64,000 nt of DNA. It comes from Torreya grandis (lineage: Eukaryota; Streptophyta; Pinopsida; Cupressales; Taxaceae). The DNA is taken from positions 899,501 to 963,500 of the forward strand of contig JARHVA010001738.1 of NCBI GenBank assembly GCA_037957365.1. Direction: 5' to 3'. The translations under genes were made by a program, and so were the position numbers. Below, piece by piece: positions 1 to 11,895 of the stretch. Each line of letters begins with the position of its first letter. Position 1 is the first letter of the stretch. The notes below the pieces were generated by a model that saw only the letters and a program-made list of their open reading frames with translations, was not told where the DNA came from and searched no databases.

Positions 1-1330
1 GATTCAAATTTAAAAGAACAAAAGGAAGCTCTTTTAACCCTTAAATATGATCCTATGATAGCTGCATATTCACCAATGAGGATATGGACATAATAAATGA
101 TCAATTTTCTTTAAAAATCTGAGTGTCCACAAGGCTTAAATAGAGTGAAGAGAAGGTAATTCAGATTATAATTTATTCCTTATGTACTTATTGATGGATT
201 ATTATTTAGGAAATACTTATTAGGTTTACTATTGATATTTTTTTAATTATATTAGGTTAAGAAGATATTATTAAGTTTTATGATGGACCAGTAGGTGGTC
301 ACTTTACTCTAAGAACCACAGCTATCAAGATTATGAGAGCTTGTTATTTTTGGCCTAGTTTGTTTAAAGATACTCATGATTGGGTAAGGAAATGTTAGAA
401 ATGTGCTCTATTTGATGAAAATAAAAATATTTCATCCTTACCACTTCATCCAATATAAGTAGACCAAACTTTTATATAATGCGGTCTAAATTTCATAGGC
501 TTAATCAACCCACCTTCTAATGTTGGTCACAAGTGGGTGTTAGCTACCACATATTACTTTATAGGATGGGTGGAGGATATAGCTCTCAAGGAAGAAAATG
601 AAAGTTTAGTTTTATACCTTTATGAAGGTATAGTGACAAGATTTGGGGATCCTTTAACAATAATTTTAGATAATGCATTGGATTTCCTTGGAATGAAGAT
701 AAGTGAGTGGGATTCAAAACATGGTATTTAACTTAGTAATTCTTCCAACTATTATCCATAAGGGAATGGACTAGTTGAGTCCACTAATAAGAATATAATT
801 AGCATTATCAAGAGAATAATGGAGGAGAACCAAAAAACTTGGCATTTCAAATTGAAGATAGCTCTTTGGGTTGATAGAATCACCCCTAAAAGAGCCATTG
901 GAAACTCACCATATACACATGTTTATGGAAAAGAGACTATATTGACTATTTCACTTGAATTACTAAATTTTGATCTCACTTACTAGCTGGAGTTGATGGA
1001 AAATGAAAGTATGGAGGTTAGATTATGTGAGTTTATGGAGCTTAAAGAAACAAGGGATTAAACTATACAAAATATGAGATCTCATCAAGTTCAAATAAAG
1101 AGATAATTTGATAATAAATCCACCCCAATAATATTACAATAAGGATACATTGTTATAAAGTGGGATGAAGATAGGGTTAAGCCTGAAAAACACACAAAGT
1201 TTGATTTTTTGTGGAGTGGCCCTTATATCATCACTCAATGCAAGCAACATAATGCTTTCCAACTCTGAAGGTTAGATAGAGGGGATATTCATATCCTAGT
1301 AAATGGGATCTATTTTAAACATTTCAACTA
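1..1330 (+). pseudogene. Ty3/gypsy integrase, 3' end of a decayed pol
   Basis: This is the integrase end of a gypsy polyprotein, which would insert element cDNA into the nucleus. About 115-240 reads like the pre-integrase segment (IPYVLIDGLLFRKY). The zinc-binding part follows at ~265-410 (GGHFTLRTTAIKIMRACYFW, then KC-stop-KCALF). The catalytic core has LNFIGLINPPS at ~488 (the first catalytic Asp appears as Asn), TIILDNALDF near 655 and NYYP-stop-GNGLVEST near 750, which supplies the Glu. The C-terminal part has RITPKRAIGNSPYTHVYGKE, then VIKWDEDRVKPEKHTKFDF and LWSGPYIIT. The frame ends at IYFKHFN before TAA at 1329. Stops fall mostly at Gln positions, for example C-stop-KC and YYP-stop-GN. 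The 5' part of pol lies outside the window. It is clearly non-functional. Confidence 0.9.
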
Positions 1331-1674
1331 AGGTCTTCCTCTCTCTTTGTACATAGATGATGTTTTTCTTGTTTTTTCCTATGTGCATATGGACATATGT
1401 GAGTCTTGTTGGTGTCTTATTTTATTTTGTGTTGTTTGGTGTGGTTTGGTTGTTTTGAGTATGTTTTAATAAATTCCTTACTAGTTATCTTCAATAATTC
1501 ATTGATTGCCTTTTCCCATGGATAAGGCTATGGATCTTTAGTAAAGTAGGCATACTACCCCTATGAGTCACCATTTTGTTGACCAAATTTAACCCTATAG
1601 GTAAAATTGGGACACTTATAGGTAAAAAATTGATCTTTAAATGTTTTGGGGGTCTAATATTTTTTAATGGGGTA
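1331..1674 (+). other. 3' untranslated stretch with possible polypurine tract
   Basis: No gene lies between the integrase end and the LTR. The last part has G-rich runs (TTTTGGGGGTC near 1643 and AATGGGGTA at 1666-1674) directly before TGTTAT at 1675. A polypurine tract is expected here, but the runs are interrupted by T-rich sequence, so its exact place is uncertain. Confidence 0.4.
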
Positions 1675-4600
1675 TGTTATAGTATATTTTATGTAATTTA
1701 ATTCCTTATTAGAATGTCATAATATAATTAGTTTATATGTCATTTAGAGTCATTTAGTAACCATTTAGGGGTCATAAATGTAAGTGGCATGGTTTTTAAG
1801 GTGTCCAAGTGTCCTAGTTTCCTTTAAAACATCCAAAAGTCATATTCGCTATCAATAATGTTAGTCTCATCTGAAACATGTAGCTTATCTAACTGAATAT
1901 CAAGAAATCAACTAAAAAAGGAGGAGTTTGGCATTTATATGACCTATAAGAGATTGTGACACATGGGAGAAGGTTTTGAGATGACTCTTTATCATAATTA
2001 GACTCATATTAGTGTTTTACATGCTTTTAAATTTATTAAAAAGGTCCAAAAATATTCTAGTCCTTTGCCTTTCTAGATAAATAGAACTAGTCAATAGGTT
2101 TGTGCTTAGTACAACTAGTTGGAGAGGTTCTAGATCAAAAAAATTTGGGAGGGGGTATTATAATAACAGAGATTAATTTACATAATAATTTTTCAAATAT
2201 TGGTAAACTATGCTTTATGAATCCTCTGTAACAAGTTTACTATGTTTTTCTACTCATTGATTCCTACACCCTATAAGTTTTTATCTAATTTGGATAATTC
2301 CATACAATCCAAATAGTGATGTTCATTTAAAATTATGTTTTATCTCTCCTAAAATACTCTCCATTATTTTTTTCATGTTTCATGGTGTTTTGATAGGCAA
2401 GTCATCTCATGTTGGAGGAAAGTGTCACCATGTGAAGTTTCAGTCAAGGTTTCCTTGTTTGTAGAATGGTTGGTTCTATGAAAAGGTCTCATGTAAATGG
2501 AATATGATGTTTAAAATATCTCAATTACATAATTATTTCACCTTACATGTTTGGTTTCATCACATCATGATTTAATCAAACTTGTGTTTTTTTAATGCCC
2601 ACAATTAGTTCTTTAACCAATTTCAATGGCAATTACATATGTGAAGCTTGCCTAACTTGTTCATGGATTTGTAATGAAAGTATATCAACTTATTCAAGTC
2701 ATAAATATATTAAGAGAGTCCATTTTAATGTTTTAAGATGATGTAAAATTGTTTTCAAGTTCATGCACCACATAAACCAGCCACTAGTTACCAATGCTTG
2801 CTTTATAACAAGTGTTTGGAAGAGGATATCACATTAGAACAGAGGTTTTAAAACTTGTCTCAATATCCCTATATCAACAAACATGCATTTTAACAATTTA
2901 TGAGGGCCTTTAATTTATCATAAGAACCTATATATCACATATTGTCCAAATTTTACTCACTACTAGTATGTGAAAATGTCCACCTACAGGTGGCACCACA
3001 TCATCATGAAGGTATTTATACAGGGAAGTTAGAGCATGGTAAAACCTTATTTAGAGTCCTATTATATAGGAATAATTATTTTATACCTATTTTAAGTTTA
3101 AAATTGACAAATATAAGTGTAAACCACCTTCAAATATGTGATGATTGAGTTCAAGGACATTTTCCCTAAAAGGTGAAAATAGAGGTTTGAGTCATTTTGT
3201 GGATACCTTATAACAAGGTGACAAAGACTCTTGGTGTATCTAAGTGAATATGTCTTGGATTATCCACATAGGATTACAAATTTTAAAAATAATGAAGTGA
3301 CTTGGTCATCTGGTTTTCTTTCTAGAGAATCCAAAAGTTACATTTTTATGCTCTAAACCTAGTCAGTACATTTTTGAACCCAAAGAGACCTCTTTGCCCA
3401 AGGCTAAAATAATAGACCATACCACCATGATTAAAGGGTTTAAAATAGTTAAATTTGGATTTATTATCTAAAATATCATCAAAATAAGATGATATTTTAT
3501 GTTTTAAGATCCATACACATCTACAAGTGTCCCATCATGCAAATATACTCAATTACAATTGATTGTAGGAGCACACAGTCCATGATAGAGGCTTAAACAT
3601 GGTACTATCAATTTTTTTTTATTAAATATGATTCCAAGTGGTCTATTGGGTCCAAATATAAGGTGGAACATGTCATAAGATGACTTATCACCCACAATCC
3701 TCTACTTGCTCTAATATAGTCAATTGTAGTTGATTGTAGGTAACATTAGGTTGAGGAGTGAGGTATGAGTGTTAGTATAACATAAGGATGATTATAAATG
3801 GGAAATAACAAGTAGAAAATGATTTAAATGGAATATATGGTTTTTTTAAAACATTTTTTCAATATTAACTCATACAAATAAACCTATAAGTACCCATCCA
3901 AAGTAATAAACATAATCAAGAAATGTATACTATCTTGTGAGTTGAAGGTATTTATAAGGATACATGGAGAGTTGAAGTGATGGGAAAAATTATAAAAAAT
4001 TAATTGTGAAAAAAATATCCTCATTAAACCCTCATGGTGGATATAAAAAAGATAAGGATCTCTAAACAAGCAATACATAGTCCATATCAAAAAATATTTC
4101 ACACAGTCTGCCCTTCCACAATCTATCTTGGAATTTGAAAAAGTTGGAAGGTAAAATGATATGACCAAGGGATCAATTTTTGTGTATAATGTATTTAAAA
4201 CTTTTAAAATACTATAAAACTTTTGGGTTGTCTATAAAAAAAGGGTAAGTTCCCTCTATTTTGTCCCAGATAGAATACACTCCATTTATGAACAAACCCT
4301 ACATTTCTTAGAAAGAGGGATAAAGAGATGGAATAGGAGATAGGTGAACCTTTAAATAATGTTTGGAAACTTTAAAAAAACCTATATAAACATGTAAAAT
4401 CAACAATATAATGGATAATCCAAACAATAAGGCCTAAACCTTCAAGGTTGTAGTTAGGACTATTAGGTAGGGTTTAAGCCTAGTTCCCAAATGGGGGGTC
4501 AATGTCATTTATATCCTTGGGTAGGAATTATATCCTATTAGATAATGTTTTTGGTGTAATTTCAGATGTGTTAAATATTTCACATTACATAGAAAGCATA

Positions 4601-5497
4601 ATGAATCCATGTTTGAGCTTAGGGACAACTTAGGGGTATACAAAATGAATGTTAAAGCTCGATAAAACAACTTGAAATGATCAAATATAATTTTTAAATT
4701 TTCATGGATATCCAATAATTTTGGAGGGGATAAAAATGGGGTTTATAATCACTCTTGTGAAATTTTTTGGTAGTTATAATGTCATAGATTTATAAACAAA
4801 GCTTAAGAGCCTAAAAAACCTAAAACCCTTGCAAACCCTTGTATAAAGACCTAACTAATAAAATGAGGATAGAGGGATACCCAAATGGGATTAAATTACC
4901 ATTAAATTTAATTTAGGTTTAACAATACTATTTATGGCTCCTCCTCATAAACTTTTGTACTACCCTACCTATACAAATAGGGTACAAAATTGTTTTTTAA
5001 CTATTTTGTGCATTATGTAGGTATAGGTACTTTCAAGATGATAAATAAACTTTTGGAGTGATATTAGGACTATTATAACTAAATATTACCATCTAATACT
5101 ACATAAAATATCCTAAGTGTTCATATAAGTAGTTCCATCTCAACCAATCAAACTAGTATAGTGAACATGATAGTGAGAAGAGTGAAAAACTTTAAGTAAT
5201 TTGATTTTAAGGTGTGACTAATGCCTATAAGTCCATGTATGGAATTTAAACATGTAATTAACCCCATTTTTTGTATTTTAATGATAAATTTAATTATTAT
5301 TGGAATCCATGTGTGCAAGGTATGTGAAATAGGGATTTTCTTTGATTGCAGTTAGTGATGGATAATTTTTGAAGGAATCCAAGTGATTAAGAATGTATCC
5401 AATGCATGAAAAATCTTTTTCATAACCCATCATTCCCATTTAAATAATTATATATATACATACATACATACATACATATATATCTATATATATATAC

Positions 5498-5534
<37 letters not shown>

Positions 5535-5551
5535 TATATATACACACACAC

Positions 5552-5588
<37 letters not shown>

Positions 5589-5609
5589 CATACATACATA
5601 TATATATAT

Positions 5610-5640
<31 letters not shown>

Positions 5641-5641
5641 C

Positions 5642-5687
<46 letters not shown>

Positions 5688-6359
5688 ACACACACACAAC
5701 ACACACACACACACATATATATACCTAGTTTGTTTTAAGATGTTCCAATATAGCTAGATGATGAAGACAATTTTCTTTATCAGAGTAAGGAGTTTCATGC
5801 CACATTTCATGACTTTCATAATTTAGAGAGCCTTTTTTCCTATTATAACTTAAATGTTCTATCTCCTACTTCATTATTATGTAAATATGACTCTTCTCAT
5901 AATTACAATTTTCCAAGTTACCTTTGGACTTCTCTCTTCTCACTTCTCTCTCAAATTCTATAAGGAGTGACTTTTTGAGTTCTTAGGGGTAACCTTCATT
6001 GGTTAATGGTGAAACCCTATCCATTTTTTAATTTTAATGTATATTTAATTAATAATAAAGTGTATTTTCATACTTACATGTTTCATAATTGAGTATTTTT
6101 ATAATATTATTGATCTTGTCTAGTAAAAGATAGTCTTTTCTAGCATGTTGTCTTTGATTATCCACCAAGAGTGCAAAAAAGTAATTATTACAAGTTTTTG
6201 TTAGTGTTATCTCATAATGTATGAAAATTTTAGAAGTGGTTTATGATTTTATTCTCCAAAGTATCATAATTATCCCTCCTAAACATAAATATACATATTT
6301 AACCTATCATATGAAGAATTGATGTAACAATCTATTTTGAGTTGTGAGTTATGTGTGCA
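1675..6359 (+). repeat. Long LTR (~4.7 kb) of element I
   Basis: The start TGTTAT...GTAATTTAATTCCTTATTAG followed by ATGTCATT and GGGGTCAT matches, in order, the reverse complement of the right ends of the element II LTRs (~16510 and ~23477). More collinear matches are CCTCTATTTTGTCCCAGATA near 4255 (against ~14030), AGGTCTTTATACAAGGGTTTG (reverse strand) near 4840 (against ~13450) and ACTATTATAACTAAATATTA near 5070 (against ~13215). The end is placed at CA 6358-6359, where GAGTTGTGAGTTATGTGTGCA resembles the element II LTR end. Length agrees with the 4.6 kb element II LTR once the microsatellite at 5447-5720 is allowed for. Short open frames inside (2942-3148 plus, 3884-4168 minus, 4509-4715 minus) look like chance. 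Confidence 0.65.
5447..5720. repeat. Compound (TA)n/(CATA)n/(CA)n microsatellite
   Basis: About 270 bp of alternating TA, TACA and CA repeats inside the long LTR of element I. The three overlapping minus-strand frames of Cys-Val-Tyr-Ile residues here are simple-repeat artefacts. The matching part of the element II LTRs lacks this block, so it expanded after those copies separated. Confidence 0.95.
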
Positions 6360-6691
6360 AGAAGCTTTGATTTTTTATAAGTAGTATAAGTTCAATAAAT
6401 AGGAGGAAAATAATTATTGGTGTATCAACTTTTATCTTTTTTATTTTTTTATTCTTAACCATTTTCATGAAATTTTGATAAGAAAGTGTTTCAAAGAGTT
6501 CATGAAGGGAACTATCCCTTCTAGAGATTCATACCTGTTGGTCACTCGTAGCTTATGAGATGTTTCCATTATGATACTTAGATGAGGAGAGCTGAGATTT
6601 CTCCTCAAGGGGTGAAAATATATTTTAAAATAATTATTTTGAGGTGGATTTCATGTTACCCATTAAGGAGTGCAAGGACCCTAACATGAGG
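6360..6691 (+). other. PBS-like region and leader after the long LTR
   Basis: TTTTTTATAAGTAGTATAAG at ~6371 followed by AGGAGGAAAATAATTATTGG lines up, over about 54 bases, with the minus-strand sequence just inside the element II 5' LTR (TTTTTGGCCTACCC, then AGTGGAAATATTATTGGTGT). Many plant Tat/Athila gypsy elements have TTTTTGGCGCC... at this place, and both copies could be decayed versions of it. A similar but shorter phrase also occurs inside the LTR (~12120-12150), so the assignment is not certain. Confidence 0.4.
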
Positions 6692-9600
6692 GTGGTGATG
6701 CACCTTATAAGCTTTAAACTATGCCTAGGTAGTCAATGGACCAATGTGACTAAGGCATACCTTTGCATCACCTATCACATAGTATATGGCATGTAGTTCA
6801 ACATCTCCAAATTCATAATTGATAAATTTTTAAATAATTTTTAGGAGTTCCATAAGAAAAGGTGACATTTATAAGGGGATCCATCCTCATTATCATGAAG
6901 GAGATTAGGATTCTAGATGGGGATGAGGACAACCTTTGAGTCCATCTAGAGCATAATTAATACTTGGTATAGAATTAAATTAATTCATGAGACCACCCTA
7001 TTTTAGTTCCAAATATAATACTCATGTCATGGGGTGGTGTTATAAATAAATATAAGCCTTCGAGCTAGAATGACACATCCCTTAAGGGCTCTCTTAGAGT
7101 ATGTTTGAAATGGTAACCTTTACCATAATGTAGTAATATTGTGTAGTGTGTTTGTTACTATTTTATGGCAACATGTTAGGGTGGATAAATATCCTCTACA
7201 CCTTATAAGTAAGATAATTTAGGGATGCACTACATCAGATTCCCAATCACAATAGTTAGACATTCTAGTCAAGGAACTAGATTTGGAGAGGTGTAGGATG
7301 AGGTGTCAGTTTACTCATGTAGATGGGAAGGCAATTGAGGATGAATAATATATTGCATATATATATACCCCTTTTAGGAACACACCATACATGGAAATAT
7401 CCATAGGATATACTATGATATGAATTCATAGAAGAATGGCCTCAACACCGAGTAGAGTTAAGCCCCCCCAATCTGAATCACTGATGAAGGAAATCTCATG
7501 CCAACAAAGAATAAGTCTCCAAGAAGATGAGAGGGGAGACTTTATAATATATAAAGGATAAAATAAGGCTCAAGATCACCTTAGAATAAGAAGCCTCTCC
7601 TTTAGCCTCCACAAAGAAGCATGTGTAATTTATGCCAAAGGCTTCCCCTAACCTAAAAGAAAAGAAGGGGATGGTTCTTCTTATGTCACCTAGGATAAGC
7701 TTATCTGACATAGAGGAAGAAGAGAAGGAAGAGGAGATGGAGAAATAAATAGTTAGGAGGTGTGTATAAATTATGCTTGAGTAATATGACTCCTCATCAA
7801 GTGAATATACCCCTTCTCCATCCCCTCAGATTGAAGTGGATAAGAAGATGTGGAGATAGAGGAAACTCAACCTTAGTAATGTTGATATATAGAAGGCATT
7901 ATAGATGGAAGAGTAAAGAGAAAAAATCACAAAGTCTAGAATGTCAAAATAAGTCATTAAGATGGTTAAGACCAAAGAGCACAAAAAATAAGTGGATTTC
8001 AAGGCACAGGAAATAAAAGTGATTAATCAAGGACAAACATGTGAAAATCCTAGTGAGGTAGAAGTACATGAAGAAGCAATACCCTCAGGTGTAACAATTG
8101 AAGAAGATTTAAAGTACAAATGAGAGGATATGAGCCTAGATCAAGATCATATCGATTTAGTGCTAGAGTTACACCACAAGTGAGAGTCCATGAGATCCAA
8201 GGGCATGACCCAAGCCAAAATTTATTAAATAGAGGCCAAAGAGATAAAGTCAAAAGAAAAGAAATGCAAGGTGTAGACCAAGGAAAGGAAGGATGAGAAG
8301 AAAAATGTCAAAGAAGAAAAGGGCAAGAGGAAAGAAATAGAAGAGAAGGTGGCCTAGGTAGAAAGGGCCATAATGAAGAAAGAGGGAGAGGAAAAGGTTT
8401 TTTTCATGTGGAACCTAGAAAGGAGAATGAAACCAAAGAGGCACCCATCACCCACACCAGCCTAGTAGAGGAAGCTGTACAACTAACACACCCTAGTTGT
8501 AAAGGGGCATTTGAGGATAAATAAGGTGATGTTGGTGCCTCAATATAATAAAAGGAGAAGGTAGTAGAGACCTTTCTGGGGCAAGATGAGAGTAAGGCTA
8601 ATGCTAAGGAGGTTCACACAAAAGAAACACAATGAAAATAAAAGTTGGACACGGGGAAAAAGTTTGACGAAGAACCCCTCTAGAAATAAGATGGTAAAAC
8701 TACCACTAAGGAAAGAGAGGAGATGAACCAAGGGGAGAATTTTGATGAATAACCCTTAGTAGAGTGAGAATAAATAGAAGAAGAAGGAGAATAAGAAGAA
8801 ATCACTAGCACTAATAGTGAAGAGAAGGATTTGGTTAATGAAAAGGAGTATGATCTAAGATACAGGGAAAAGGTGTAGTGGGAGTTCACCAAATATGATG
8901 ACTTCTACATGCTAGTATACATGTACCTAAAAATTACCATGAACCTAATGCACCATCAATTTTTATGAGATCTTAATTGCTATATGGATGAACCTCAATT
9001 TGAGGTATCAAAAAAGGTAATCCAAAGTGCTAAGAAACTAGAAGAGGGGCTTGACTACCATCTTGTAAATCCTAGGGATATGAACCCAGTAAGGTCAAAA
9101 ATTCACTCTTCAAATATGGCCTCATTATTAGTGTATAATGACATCATCAATGATGTTCATGCCAACAAGTGGCAATATATTGCATAAGAGGTAGAGGAAG
9201 AATTGAAGGTAATGAAGCTCAAACTCTAGTAGTTGGTCATGCACATTAAAGAAGTGGAGCCATCTATTTTATATGGTGTGGATACCTCAAAAATGAAATA
9301 GGTTGATAAATTTTTTGTCCTAGTAGAAAAAATGATCCCCCAGATGAAGCTAGTGATAGATTAACAAGAAGACCACTATGAAGCCATCAAAAAAGAGCTA
9401 AACAAAAATCTTGATATGGTAGAGTAAATTTTTGCCAAACTAGAAGAGTGCATAGAAGAAGTAGATGCTATATTTTACAACTTCTCCACTCAAGAATTAG
9501 TAATCAACACGTGCTTTAAAAATGTGAAAGAGGAAAAAGGTGCTCTGATGAAGCATGCTTTCACTGTGGGTAGGAATAAGCATGCGTAAGTTATACCATA

Positions 9601-9909
9601 GGTCAACACCTTGAGTACCAAGTTGAAAACCCAGGAGAAAGACCTGAAAGCACTCTTTTGTTCCTTTTTAAAAACGTCAAGTGAGTAAGGGGACATTTTA
9701 TATGGTGGGGTGAGAAAAACTAAAGATGGATTGGAAGCCTTCAAAAAATAAATAGAAAACACAAACATGTCCACACTCAAGGCTATTTTGACAAATGTAG
9801 ATGGCTCTACAAAAGAGATCAAACTTTCCATTTAGAGCTTGGAGAGCTTCAAGGTGGAGCTACAAAAAAGTACACCCAAATTTTGCATGGTAAAGGCACT
9901 AAAATACTA
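6692..9909 (+). pseudogene. Very long decayed ORF of unknown family (~1,070 codons)
   Basis: Three collinear blocks give an almost continuous protein: 6692-~7700 (frame A), ~7700-~8400 (frame B) and 8438-9909 (frame A again). The second shift falls near a T7 run at ~8399. Almost all stops are TAG or TAA at likely Gln codons. Block 1 is hydrophobic/mixed (AYLCITYHIVYGM, then LRALLEYV, NVVILCSVFVTIL). Block 2 is Lys/Glu-rich (DIEEEEKEEEMEK; VKEEKGKRKEIEEK). Block 3 has MDEPQFEVSKKVIQSAKKLE at 8984 and long coiled-coil-like stretches to FKVELQKSTPKF. No gag, protease, RT or integrase motif was seen. It lies on the plus strand after the long LTR and PBS-like sequence, where gag would be expected. 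It could be a divergent gag, an accessory ORF or a captured host gene. The minus-strand frames within it look like shadows. Confidence 0.6.
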
Positions 9910-11895
9910 GTTTAAGGGTGGAATAATAATTTTATATGGGGTAATTTTGGGCTCCTTTTTTATGATACCTAGTAGACCATGTTAACTCAACACATCTTGA
10001 CATGTAGTATTCATTACAAATTATTTCTCTTTTAAAACTATTAACACTAGATGGAAGAATATTCAAATAGCTTGCACCAATTATTAGGTAGTTTCTTAGT
10101 ACCTAGGTTATTAGGGACATCCCTTTAAGTACTTGCATATGGTGATTGGAGAGTGTAAGTGTTAGAGTAGTAGAGTTAGTGGATTAATGACCCCTAGTGA
10201 TAACTCAATATCTAGTGTGCACCCATCCAACCTAGTAAGAAGATGCCCCTCCACCATTAAAATAATTTTGAATCTAAAGAAATAAGGAGGTGACATTAAT
10301 GCAATGAATCTATACAAGATTAGTTTTAGGATTATACTTACATTTTGGCTTAAAAACTAGCATGCATACTTTAAAGAATTATCATGTATCACCCAAGCTC
10401 ACTTGTGAGCCACTGGGCTTGTAGTAGAACTTAGATGAGAGCATGCTCTGTTTATATAAACTATACTTTAGGTAGACAACTTTGAGTTAATAAAAATTAT
10501 GTTTCATATATTATTGGTTGTTGGTTCTTTTCATATAGTGTAGCATTATTGTATGTTTTTACCTTAATTTTATATGAATAATGAGATAGTTTTAATTATT
10601 TAAATGTGTTGTGATGTGTAGGTCTATTCTAGGTTACTAATGGAATCATTAGACCATATAACAACTTTGTCATACCTATAAAATTAACTAAGTGTCGAAG
10701 TTGGCATACATTAAGGCCCTACTAACCACACATAGAGTGTTAACTTGAAGAGTGAGTACCTTAACATGAGCCATTCCCTTGACTTACCTAAGCACTTTAA
10801 TGAATCTCAACTTATTATCCTTATGGATTGTGCTATTAGAGATATACATAGATATACATAAACTTACACTAAAAGACTTGTGCCTTTAAATAGGCTTGTG
10901 CCCTTGATCTTATCTAAGATGACACACATCGATAAATTACCTAAGCCCATCTTTCAAATGACTAAGTCCCATTGAGACTAAGGTTGTGACATGTTTCAAT
11001 TATCCTAATACAAGCCCCACTCCCTTCACTACTATGCTTCAGGTGAGAACATAAAGCTTGTGAGTTGTGTGAAATTGATGCTAACACAGTAGTGCATTTA
11101 AATATTATGCACCATAAACCTTTACTATGCTTACAACTAGCTAGATCAAGGATAAAATTGACTTGGATTTATTGCTAAGACCATGACTAGGCACATAAGC
11201 TAAATAAGGATACTTTTCTACAATAGGACATGGAAGATGTCTTGAAAAATGTTCTAGAATCATCTTGGTGTATCCTCCCATGAACACTCTAGTCAATAGT
11301 TATCTAGTTATTACATGATGATGTCATCTACCCCTTATTACCATAATCCTCATCCTTTTTGTCATCCCATCCATTATTTCATCCATTCATCCTTATCATG
11401 TTTTCTAGGCTTGGTATTCCCTTTGCTAATAACCCTATTTGTATAATATATATACATATTCCGAAAAGCCTTAAAAAGTGAAATATTCCAAAAACCTTAA
11501 ATATCATAAAATTTGAAAATGTCAAAAGTAGTCTATTTTGTCTTGTATAGTTCATAATTCCATAGTCACATCCATCTCCATGCCTTTCATCTTTCACAAT
11601 CATGTCATCCATCCTCCTATTCTAAACCAAGGGTAAATCTAGTTTATATTGAGCTAGCATTGACCTATTCTCACTTTCACCCAATCAATCTTATTTTTCT
11701 CATCTAAAATTCTAAATACTTATCCTAATGCATATCCCTATCCACATATTCAAATACTCATCCAATTCCATCATCTAGATCAAAATCCATATCCACATCC
11801 ATATCCTTACCTTAGTCCTAATCTTAATCATCATGATTAGTCTATTCCAAATCTAAGTATATCCTAAGTCCATACTCACATCATGATCATTTTAA
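9910..11895. other. Unassigned repeat-derived sequence
   Basis: Nothing recognisable is coded here. A purine run (AAGGGTGGAATAATAA) directly follows the end of the long ORF at ~9914 and could be a polypurine tract, but no LTR start could be matched to it. From ~11330 to 11890 the plus strand becomes rich in CATCC/TATCC words, a composition that resumes after 38215. Element II is inserted at its right edge. Frames at 11379-11612 and similar sites look like chance. Confidence 0.5.

Noticed and set aside
5420..5716. Three overlapping minus-strand frames rich in Cys, Val, Tyr and Ile
   Set aside because: They come entirely from the TA/CA microsatellite; simple repeats stay open in several frames at once.
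5447..5720. Possible CRISPR-like or regular-spacer array
   Set aside because: Units are 2-4 bp microsatellite steps with no spacers. The ~88 bp arrays at 40209 and 49636 are also spacer-free minisatellites in a plant retroelement.
11379..11612. Minus-strand 77-codon frame with a hydrophobic C-terminal half
   Set aside because: No family match, and it lies in composition-biased repeat-derived sequence without a partner copy.
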